Assembly (NCBI GenBank): GCA_028753945.1
Contig: JAPNXP010000001.1
Location: 744,001-808,000 of the forward strand
DNA length: 64,000 nt
Direction: 5' to 3'
Source: Hexactinellida sp. DTS-2022
Taxonomy: Eukaryota; Porifera; Hexactinellida
Both the position numbers and the translations under genes were made by a program. The notes below the pieces were generated by a model. It was not told where the DNA came from. It made no database searches and saw nothing but the letters and a program-made list of their open reading frames with translations. How positions within the stretch are numbered: position 1 is the stretch's first letter; each line of letters begins with the position of its first letter. Below, in pieces: positions 1 to 8,617 of this stretch.

Positions 1-298
1 CGTTAAATCGAAGGAAGAGGTTAGTGATACGAACGGAGTTTGCTATGTAGCTAGAAAAGCGTTCCATACACAGGTCTGTAACTCTGCAAATAGTTAAATC
101 CAGTTTGGTTAAGTACTGCAGGTGTATCAAGCTGCTAGTTAGTTCGTGTATCTTGTCATCTCCCATTAGGCATTCTACCTGGAGAGCGGGGGCGGTTGGA
201 TCGAGGAAAGAAAGGTCGTTTCTCCCGTTAATCATTATAGTTTGGAGGAAACCTTTATGCGAATCCTTAATGGAAGAAAGGCTATGCTTACCTGCCAT
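1..298 (-). CDS. Leucine-rich-repeat protein, N-terminal part (cut by window edge)
   Basis: On the minus strand an ATG at 298 opens a frame that runs without a stop to base 1, giving 99 residues before the window ends. The second half has leucine-rich-repeat spacing (LTKLDLTICRVTDLCMERF, then ITNLFLRF), as in ribonuclease-inhibitor-type LRR proteins. The first half has no recognisable domain. No signal peptide is seen. A GCAG/GTAAGC donor-like site lies just after the ATG, so an alternative model would splice there, but the continuous frame with LRR content argues for coding. The function cannot be assigned from this fragment. Confidence 0.55.
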   Translation of the reverse strand, partial: MAGKHSLSSIKDSHKGFLQTIMINGRNDLSFLDPTAPALQVECLMGDDKIHELTSSLIHLQYLTKLDLTICRVTDLCMERFSSYIANSVRITNLFLRFN

Positions 299-828
299 AA
301 CTAATAAGCTCTATTCCATGGTATAATTAAATTCCCAACTTTTCATATACGTATACTATTTATTTAAACTCGATTCTTGTGACTATGTTTGCTTATCTTG
401 AATTGTATTGAAGTGATAGGGAATAGAAACCGCGTTTTTATTTGAGATAGAGACAAATTTCCAAATTGTAATAAGCAAACGAGTATCGAGTAGTACGTTT
501 TCGCATTTACAAATATATTATGAATACCAAATTAATTACAAGAACTTTATATTCCCAACCTTTTAAACCGTGGACCCCTACCGCCCTACGGCAAATATTA
601 GACATTTGTGGACCCCCTTCCCCCATTGTCCGTAATACAAATTTTGAGATTTGTGGACCCCAGGTTGGGAACCACTGCTTTAGGGACAGTAAGTAGTACT
701 AAGTACACACCGGAATATAATGGATTATAACAGAATTGTTGATTATCGTTAGGTGTACAATGAATTTGCACTGAAACAAGTACGTACTAGCTAATAACTA
801 ACCGAGCTACTAATTCAAAATAACCTTA
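299..828. other. Intergenic spacer, 5' of LRR gene / 3' of HOOK-domain gene
   Basis: AT-rich spacer between two minus-strand genes. The only structure seen is the hAT-like repeat at about 553-681. No other coding sequence is supported. Confidence 0.6.
553..681. repeat. hAT-type MITE fragment
   Basis: The segment starts with CCCAACCTTTTAAACCGTGG and ends with CAGGTTGGGAACCACTGC. These are inverted copies of the CAGTGGTTCCCAACCT terminus typical of many hAT elements. GTGGACCCC recurs inside. The outer bases of the left end are missing and no clean target duplication is seen, so this is an old non-autonomous copy. Confidence 0.55.
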
Positions 829-3800
829 TTATGTCTTTCTCTTTTTAATGGTGCTGGTTTGAACTACGGAGTGGGAGATCTTAGATTTATTACTGCGCAA
901 TACTCTAGGTGCTAAAGCGGGCTTGCGATTGGTATTAGTATCTTTCTTAGCGATAGCACCATCCGAGCTGCCGAGATCAATCTCAAACGCGAGTGCTTTC
1001 TTCCCAGTTGGGTGCTCCGATAGGAAGTTAGGAACCGACCTCAGCTTAGGCTCCTGGTAGGCGGGGTCCGTGTTGGGACTCTCCGACTGGAGGTACCGCT
1101 CCGAGAGAGAGCTGGTCTGGAACTCGATTGGGTAGGAGGACTTCAGGTGGGGGAGGGTCTGCGCATTCCTCCGCTTTATTTCGTGAGTCCGATTCAGAGG
1201 TTGCTTCTTCGGTTCCATGGGCTGCTCGGTGTGTTTGACTGAGGAGTCAGGCTCTGCGGAGTACACAGGAGTCCGGGGCTTAGAATGACCAGGGATTTGT
1301 AACGAGCGCGTGATTGTAGGAACCCCCCACTTAGTTCGCTGTGAAGTATATTCACTTAAAGTATCCGGAGAGCTGTTTACGTCTGCAACCCCGGTGAACT
1401 GTTTTGAGTTCGTGAACCTGCCAACATTCGGTCTTTCCCTTTCAATGAGATGTTGACTCTTCGTGTCTCTGATTAATTCTGTGGATGACTTCTTTTGCTC
1501 TATTTTTAGTTGATTTTCTACAAACTGCAGCTGTACGTTCAGAGAGCGGATGTGCGAGTGTAGAGAGTTGCGCTCGCACTCTGCATCGTCCAACATTTCC
1601 TCCACGGCCTTAACTTTATTATTTGCCTCATTCAATTCCTCTACAACTGTGGTGCTGTTTTCTTCTTGCATTAACTCGTACTCCTTAACCATAAGGGCGA
1701 GCTTTTGCTTTTCCTGCTGAAGAGTTTGGATGCAGCGAGCTAGGCCAATTAAGTCGGTTCGTAGTGAATCAATAGTAGTTTGTAGTTCAGGAACCTTTGT
1801 TGATAATTGTTCTTCAGCTTGCTCAAGTTTAATTTCAAGCTTTTTTTTGCATTCCTCAAAATCTGAAGTTTCTTTTGTTAACAGTTTTGTTTGTCTTTCA
1901 AAACGTTTTTTCGATATCTCCAATTCGCTCTGAATTGAACCCAATTCACTGTTAGTTAGGTGAATTTGATTCTGAAACCCGCTATTACTCCTAACAACTG
2001 TTTCCAATTCTGTTTTGAGTTCAGTTTCTCTCTTGTTGAATGCCTCCTTGATAGTAGCGATGGTCTCTTCTTTAGAAGAGCGTTCTGATACTGCGGAAGA
2101 CAGCTTCAGCTCCAAAGACTTCGCTAGACTTTGCAGCGAGCAGTTCTTCTCTTGCAGTTCAGAACACTTGGAATTGAGTCGGGTCATTTCTTCATTCCTT
2201 TGAGAAATAATGGAATGGAGTTCAATCATGGTTCTGGTCTCTCGTTCTTGAAGCAGAATCTTATTAGATCGCAACTCTATCAGTTCTTTGTCCATGGTGT
2301 CATTATCCAATATCAACTTCTCTTTGAGACAGAACAGCTCGTTGTAAGTGTCTTGGATTGAAAGCACGGTCGTGTCCAGCTCAGTAGCGCGACGCTTCAC
2401 CATTTCCTTTTCTCGCTTTGCCTGGTCGAGACACAGCTCCAGCCGTTGGTTCTCTGTGGAGAGGGTGGTGTGGGTGGATATTTGCGAGTGAAGCTCCAGC
2501 TTAAGAAAGGAGTTTTCTTTATTCAGAGACGCGACTGTCTCCTTCGAATCTTCCAGCTGAGTCTTGTATTTTTCGAATTCGATTAACTTGCCTTCTAGCC
2601 GCAGTGCGTCTGCCTTGGTTTCGGAGTACCGCTTGCAGAGCTCCTCTCTCCCTCGGCGCATCGTGTCCAGATCCGAGGTTACCCTCTTCAGCTCAACTTC
2701 TAGCTGGTCGCGCTCGCTGGCTTTGGGAATATACTTTCTAAGATCATTTGTTTCTTCTTCCAGAATTTTTATTTTGAAGAGTAGCGCAATCTCGTCACCT
2801 CGCTCTAACATCCTCTCTCCTTCATCCACAAGAATCTCGTCAACTTTTGATTTCTTTAGAGCCGCTAGGTCGCCCTCCAGCTGTGCCATATTTCTTGTGA
2901 CCTGTTCTAGCTCCTCTTGCAGCTGCTGACTCCCCTGATACAGGATTTCCGACGAGGCCTGTTGCTCCAACGCTCTCTGTTCGAGACAAGACTTTTCTGT
3001 TTCAAGCTGGAATATTTTATCCTTTTCGGAATTGAGCTCAAGTTGTAACTTCTCAGCATTCAGTAGCAGCATCTGATTTCCCTTAGCAGAGCTAGCTAAC
3101 TCATCAGTCATATCCTGCAGGTGTTCACACCTGTCCTTGTATCCACTCAGCGCATGTACTTCCTTCTTGAAAGAAGCGTTTTCCCTTTCCAGCAATTGTG
3201 TCTGTTGAAACAATGCAACCTTTTCATCTTGCAGGTCACTCATTTTCTCACGCATGACACTCAACTCCCGACATCCCAATTCAGACTCTTCTAATTTATC
3301 CAAGTTTTCAATTAGTTCGTTTTCTTTCTCCTGGCAGAACTTTCTGAGCACGTGTATTTCCTCCTGCTGCTGATTCACCTTGTGCTGCAGTTGGCACAGC
3401 TCGGTCACTTTAGCGGGCGTGTGACGGCTGCTGTCCGGCCGTCTCAAGGAGCGCTTTATTTCCGGTTGGTTTATCCATTTGAGAGCCGCTGGAGAGTCGA
3501 ACCCATAGTACCTGTCTGTCACTCCGAACAGGCTATCCTGCTGAGGTCTGTTCACGGGAACAGGGGTGTCGTATAGCGGCGATATACATTCGATAACGGG
3601 GTTGTCCAGTGTGACAAGGTCAGGCGAGCCGATAAGAGGTGGGGTTACCGTCTTTATTGGATCGGGTAGTTGTGTAAACATAAAGTGATCAAATTCTTCT
3701 ACCGCAGAATCGTTACTAGGCTCCAGGTCTATATCAATAACCAAATCGTGAATAGTTTCGATCTGCTTACTGCCAAGTTTCTTGAACATCTCTTCAATCA

Positions 3801-4266
3801 GTTTACCAAGTGTGACCTGCACTTCGATATCCAAGTCGAGGATTCTCTGAATGATGAGTTCGTTCGGCTTCTGCTGCACTGCGTAAGCGAGGAAGGTGAG
3901 CAGCAGTTTCGTAAACTCGTGTTCGCAGCCTGAGAGCAGACCGGTCAGAGAGATGGCCTGGTCCATGGGGATATCGAAAAACTCGGATAGAGTAGCCAGT
4001 ATTTTCGAGAAGTTTGCTTCGTGATCTGGGATAGAACTCCCAAACTGCAGACTCTTGATAGCAGAATCATTCTGCAGAAGGGAATCTGGAAGAACAGTCT
4101 TGTCCGGGGTTGCAACTTCTAAGCAGTCAATTAGAAGTGTGGAGTCGGAGAGATCAGTGATAGAAGAGATCAGCTGTTTAGAACTGATATTCTCAAACGT
4201 ATTGATCCAGCTCAGGAGACTTTTGTACCATTTCAGAGCTCGAATATCCTTAGTAAATTCAGACAT
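829..4266 (-). CDS. HOOK-domain long coiled-coil protein (HOOK/CCDC88/NuMA-like)
   Basis: Single-exon gene of 1145 residues. The N-terminal ~170 residues form a small alpha-helical domain of HOOK type: LSWINTF near the start, then a leucine-rich helical stretch ending around FLAYAVQQKPNELIIQRILDL. In HOOK, CCDC88 and NuMA this domain binds dynein light intermediate chain. A Pro/Ser-rich linker (about 190-280) follows. Residues ~285-925 are a near-continuous heptad coiled coil rich in E, K, L and Q. The last ~220 residues are basic, disordered and rich in S, P, R and K (ending STIKKRKT), as expected for a microtubule- or cargo-binding tail. It is longer than HOOK (~720) and shorter than CCDC88 or NuMA (~1800-2100). 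The HOOK/NuMA choice is inference. Likely role: dynein adaptor or spindle/centrosome scaffold. Confidence 0.65.
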   Translation of the reverse strand: MSEFTKDIRALKWYKSLLSWINTFENISSKQLISSITDLSDSTLLIDCLEVATPDKTVLPDSLLQNDSAIKSLQFGSSIPDHEANFSKILATLSEFFDIPMDQAISLTGLLSGCEHEFTKLLLTFLAYAVQQKPNELIIQRILDLDIEVQVTLGKLIEEMFKKLGSKQIETIHDLVIDIDLEPSNDSAVEEFDHFMFTQLPDPIKTVTPPLIGSPDLVTLDNPVIECISPLYDTPVPVNRPQQDSLFGVTDRYYGFDSPAALKWINQPEIKRSLRRPDSSRHTPAKVTELCQLQHKVNQQQEEIHVLRKFCQEKENELIENLDKLEESELGCRELSVMREKMSDLQDEKVALFQQTQLLERENASFKKEVHALSGYKDRCEHLQDMTDELASSAKGNQMLLLNAEKLQLELNSEKDKIFQLETEKSCLEQRALEQQASSEILYQGSQQLQEELEQVTRNMAQLEGDLAALKKSKVDEILVDEGERMLERGDEIALLFKIKILEEETNDLRKYIPKASERDQLEVELKRVTSDLDTMRRGREELCKRYSETKADALRLEGKLIEFEKYKTQLEDSKETVASLNKENSFLKLELHSQISTHTTLSTENQRLELCLDQAKREKEMVKRRATELDTTVLSIQDTYNELFCLKEKLILDNDTMDKELIELRSNKILLQERETRTMIELHSIISQRNEEMTRLNSKCSELQEKNCSLQSLAKSLELKLSSAVSERSSKEETIATIKEAFNKRETELKTELETVVRSNSGFQNQIHLTNSELGSIQSELEISKKRFERQTKLLTKETSDFEECKKKLEIKLEQAEEQLSTKVPELQTTIDSLRTDLIGLARCIQTLQQEKQKLALMVKEYELMQEENSTTVVEELNEANNKVKAVEEMLDDAECERNSLHSHIRSLNVQLQFVENQLKIEQKKSSTELIRDTKSQHLIERERPNVGRFTNSKQFTGVADVNSSPDTLSEYTSQRTKWGVPTITRSLQIPGHSKPRTPVYSAEPDSSVKHTEQPMEPKKQPLNRTHEIKRRNAQTLPHLKSSYPIEFQTSSLSERYLQSESPNTDPAYQEPKLRSVPNFLSEHPTGKKALAFEIDLGSSDGAIAKKDTNTNRKPALAPRVLRSNKSKISHSVVQTSTIKKRKT

Positions 4267-4949
4267 TGTTTGGGAGGAAATCGCTTGTTTGCAAAGAATG
4301 AGATTTTACACTTAGTCAATATTATGGTCCAATTACAAAATGCCACATGTTTAAAATGCATAGCAAAATGTGATTATACTCACTTTATTAGTGTTCGTAC
4401 TAACTAGATGGTATAGTGTAAGAGTAGTATCAGAGAGTCAGAGTACCATACCTGCAAACCTATTTGAGTCATATCCCTGTACAGGGCTCCAATTTCCCCC
4501 TGTATGTACAGTACATGGCTAAAATCCCTGTACACCTGCAAAAAAATTTCTCGCTCGTCCAGGGAATCCCTCTACGCTACGCTTGAATAAATATAGAAAT
4601 CAAGTACATAGTGCCTTTATGTGGTCAATGCAAAACGCATGGCAGAATATACTATCATCACTGTCTGTAGACATTTTTAGGCTTTTTGACTCATAATTAG
4701 TAAATTAAAAATCCCTGTACAAATGGAATAAATTCCTGCATGCTTGTACAGAACAGCCGAAGTGGTTAAAATCCTGTTCTGTACTGGGAATCACAGTACA
4801 GTTGGTAGGTATGGCTCAGACATATAATGTAGATAACTTAGTTGTCTAAAATAATAGAAGTGAATAAATCTCGAAAATACAGGGAATAAATAAATAAGAC
4901 TATCAGACCGTCTCTGGGTAGGAAACTAATGGAAAATAAAACAACAATT
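4267..4949. other. Spacer between HOOK-domain gene and TRPA 3' end
   Basis: No gene is seen. Most of the spacer is the MITE-like element at 4447-4814. The rest is AT-rich. Confidence 0.6.
4447..4814. repeat. MITE-like element with short inverted ends
   Basis: Left end CCATACCTGCAAACC and right end GTTGGTAGGTATGG are inverted copies with about two mismatches. Internally the motif CCCTGTACA recurs several times, in part palindromically (CCTGTACAGGG). It has no coding capacity and no clear target duplication. The family is unassigned. Confidence 0.5.
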
Positions 4950-7900
4950 TCAAGTCTCTTCGAGAGCAGCAATTTCCTCTTTCGAAGCCAGCTTTCCAGC
5001 TAGCAGCATCAACAGCTGTTCGATCTTCTGAGTGCGCTCCTGTAGATCGTCACACTGGTTCTTGACTCCAGTCAGCTGTTCCCTGATCTGGTAGGTCTCC
5101 TCTGCGATCTCTTCCAGCTGGGTGGGCTCTTGTACCAGTGCGGAGCGGATCTTCTCGCAAGTGAGCTTGTTCTCGAATAGGAATGGAAATATTTTGAATT
5201 TTATGAGATCCACAAAATCCAGGTGGTTTGGCTTCAGGTGATTAACAGCTAGGATGAACATTTTCCTCAGCCCATACGGGAGCTTGCTCTCCGTGTTCAG
5301 CACAAGCACTACCTGCATCTCGAAGCGCTTTAGCTCTGCGTTCTCTTGCACGCCCTTAATGTCGTCTACAGCCAGACCGACTAGCAGGTTCATTAACAGA
5401 ATTGGCATCATGACGATGAATATAACCCATATTATGATAGCGGATAGGTAGTAGTGGAGCGGCTGGGTGGGATCTTCGAATATACTGTCGTATTCAAACT
5501 CGCCTGTGGTCATTGTGAGGGTCTTCAGCAGAGACTTGAGAGGGTTGCTGAAAGCGTAGCACCCCCTCCCGTCCTGCAACAGAGCCATGTAGAACGCCAT
5601 GCCAAACGCCATCAGGAAGAAGAGAGCCATGACCACAATCTTAAGGAAAGTGAACAGAATGTCCACGTACATTAAAATGTAGATCCCTATAAGAGGGAAT
5701 CTCTTCATGGAAACAAAGAAGTTTATCCAGGTAAGGAATACGGCGAATATGCCACACTGCCAGGGCCAATCGTTGGGCAGAGACTGACAGTTGAAAGCGT
5801 AGAGCGGATCCACCATGAAAAGGAGGATCAAAACGTTCGCGGTTACTTCAAGATGGTTCTCAAAAGAAAGTATATAAGAGATCGGGTTAAGTATGAACTG
5901 AAGAATCTCAATCAAGATGCGCAAGGAAGTAATAAGCAGGATTACAGTTACGATTGCTATTGTCTGTGTAGCATTCACGGTAAGCCCAGTGAACCATTTC
6001 CCATTAAACCCGTGAATGTCGCAGGTGTTGTTGGTATTGACAACAGTGCACGGATAGATAGGCTGGAAGCCCCTGTCTCTGGGGTTTGGATAGAACCACA
6101 CGAACAGCGTTAGTCCCATCACCAGCATGAGGTACAGTAGCAGATTCGGGTAGTAAAGGAAGCGACCGACTTGATTCCATTTGTAGTTGAGAATGCTGGT
6201 CACGATAGGATGGTTAATGAGCTTGGTGTGTCCTGACTGTGCCACCAGATAAAGAGGATGGTTGCTGATCTGTAGGAGCGACGGACGGATGCTGTAGAAC
6301 CAAGGAATGTCAACCTCTCGAATCACTTCCACGTGTCGCGAGGTCTCCCCTACATGCGCACGTTTGTGGAAAGAATTCTTCTGAAAAGCCTCCATGTCGT
6401 CAATGAATCTGTAATCGAACTTAACTTCGTAATTAGGGTCTCTGTAATCAACTTTCTCTCTGCTGGTGTTATCCGTGGTCCATCTGTTGAATAGGGATAG
6501 CGTCAGATCTGGCATCTTCTTTATCATTTTGCGTAGCGGCGAGCTACCGTCTGATCCGTAGTTCAGCAGACACGTCTCAAACTTGGGATGATTTAAAAAC
6601 AGCTCAACACAGTCCTTCTCATCCGCCTCTATCGCCATGTCCAGAGGAGTCTCCCCCTTGTGGTTCGTTACGGTTATACTCGCGTTGTTCTCCAACAGAA
6701 TCTTGACGCACTCGTAGCGGCCCTTCTCGCAGGCCAGGTGCAGAGGGGCGGCCCCGTGGGTCTTGGTGTCCAGACAGTCTATCGAGGCGTCCTCCTCCAC
6801 CAGGAGTCTCACCAGGCCGTCGTGTCCGTTGTAGGCAGCCAGGTGCAGCGGGGTCAGCTTCAGTCCGTTTATGGCAGACACGTTAGCGCCGTTGCTTAGC
6901 AACAGCTGCGCCGAATTGAAATGTCCGCTTTCCGCGGCTAAGTGCAGCGGCTGGTTGGAGTCCTCGTCCTCGTCTGCCACCAGGTCCGAGAAAAGAGTCG
7001 GCTTAGATTTCGCGATAACCTCGATCACCTTTGCTTTCCCTGCCTTAGCGGCTTCGTGCAGCGGAGTAGCCTCGTCCTCGTTTCTCTCCACAACATGCGC
7101 TCCGTTCTTCAGCAGAACCTATAGCGATGCCATTAATACCTACCTTACAGCCTGTATTGGCGTATTACCTGAGTTATTTTATGGAATCCCCTCTCTGCCG
7201 CCACGTGTAAGGCTGTGTTGTCTCTGTTTCCGTGGTCATTGATACTCGCCTGTATGCGTTTGTCTCGCAGCAGTGCCTCCAGAGTGTCCAGGTGTCCCTC
7301 CTCCACGGAGTAAAACAGCGCAGACTTCCCATTGCGGTCCAGCAGCAGCGGATTGCAGGACTTGTCTTTCAGAAATCGGACACAGACCTTCGTGTACCCC
7401 CAAATGGCGCCTATTATGAAAGGCGTGGCGCTCTCGTTATTGGTGCGATTCACAGAGGCGCCTTGGGAGATGAGGAACGAAACCATCTCCACACGGTTGT
7501 TCCTCGCGGCGTAGTGCAGCGGAGTGGCGCTCTCGTTGTCGGTGCAGTTAACCTTTATACTTTCGTTCTCGAGCAGCATGCCGGCTATCTCTGTGGAGCC
7601 GAACTTCGCGGCCAGATGCAGGGGCGAGGCCCCGCTGGTGTTCTTCTCCAGACCCGTGAACCTCTGCGAGATGCAGATCCGCACCGCCTCCTGGGAGCCC
7701 GACATGACGGCGCAGTGCAACACGCTGTTGTCGTCCACGTCCCGCTTCGAGAGGATGTCCCCGCCCTCTCGCAGCTGATTCACGTGCAGGAACAGCTGGC
7801 CCAGCACCTCCACGTGCCCCTCCGTGGCGGCCAGGTGGAACGCGGTCTCGTCTTCAAAGTCACTCGCGAACACGTTACCGGGGATCTTGAGGATGTGCTC

Positions 7901-8215
7901 TATTATTTCCCTGTAGCCGTAGTAAGCCGCGATGTGCAGACAGTTCTGACTCTGCTCGTCCTCCTTCCAGGGATCCGCTCCGAACTCCAGCAGCGTCCTC
8001 ACGCCCTCCACGTTCCCCCTGAGACACGCGTAGTGCATGGGGGTCATCCCGTACTTGTCCTTCTTGTCCTTACTGGCGTCGTTAACCAGCAGCAGCCGCA
8101 GACAGGACTTGAGCCCCCCCTCCCCCTTGTCGGCGCCCTCCTCCTCCTTGAGGACGTTCTTAGCGGCGAAGTGCAGCGGGGTCTGGTCCTCATCCGTCTG
8201 GGGGTCCACGGACAG
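4950..8215 (-). CDS. TRPA1: TRPA1-like ankyrin cation channel, exons 2-3
   Basis: Two exons: 7169-8215 and 4950-7118, joined in phase 0 across a 50-nt intron (7119-7168; donor CAG/GTAATA, acceptor CTATAG). The join restores an ankyrin repeat, giving HKITQ-VLLKNGAHVVERN. Together they encode about 14 ankyrin repeats (TPLHLAA motifs). Then come a linker and six membrane segments (S1 near RFLYYPNLLLYLMLV, S6 near IIIWVIFIVMMPILLMNLLV). The post-S6 LLVGLAVDDIKGVQ matches TRPA1's MNLLIGLAVGDI, and a short C-terminal coiled coil ends the protein. TRPA channels are tetrameric, plasma-membrane, Ca2+-permeable sensors of electrophiles, heat or mechanical stimuli. Exon 2 begins after a TTCTCCAG acceptor with no start codon, so an upstream exon is required; the candidate is 16041-16466. 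With it the protein has 1213 residues (human TRPA1 has 1119). Confidence 0.85.
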
Positions 8216-8361
8216 CTGGAGAATAAATAGTTACAATAACAAACTATAGTATGTTCGAGTAATAGCAGGTCGTAATTTGAACGAAATTGCTGATTAATTG
8301 GCGAAACAAAATTAAACATTAAATGCTCGCTTCGGGACTGAAAATAACTTGTTAATAGAGC

Positions 8362-8483
8362 TGCTACGGAACATGTTGACATTTGGAACATGTTAACATC
8401 TACCGCGGAACATGTTGCATCTACTGCAGAACATGTTGAATTCATATTTCTTAGTACAAATTTTCTATGGCTTGATTACAATT
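8362..8483 (+). repeat. Left TIR of the Ginger-like element
   Basis: 122 bp that match the right TIR except at base 3 and for one missing 22-bp unit. It contains four copies of the palindrome AACATGTT spaced about 17-22 bp apart, interleaved with CCGCGG and CTGCAG. These are candidate transposase-binding sites. Confidence 0.85.
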
Positions 8484-8617
8484 AAAATGTAGTAATTTCC
8501 GTTGGGTTAATATTTTACTATGGCTTTGGGGTAAATCCCAATCTGTTACGGATAGGACGGCCAGGTACATAATTCCATTCGTTAAAAGTGCATGTCAATA
8601 TTTAAACAAAAAATTCA

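Noticed and set aside
4377-4405. Possible extra copy of the GTTCGTACTAAC MITE end near 4390
   Set aside because: Only ~19 bases resemble the 18.5-kb element and no partner end is found. Too short to call.
7232-8230. 332-codon plus-strand ORF opposite TRPA exon 2
   Set aside because: It is a shadow of the GC-rich ankyrin exon. Its composition (R, V, L, Q, H rich) has no domain, while the minus strand gives clean ankyrin repeats.
8044-8445. 133-codon minus-strand ORF starting in the transposon TIR
   Set aside because: It reads the AACATGTT repeats in one frame and then the TRPA exon out of frame. It is an artefact of the TIR.
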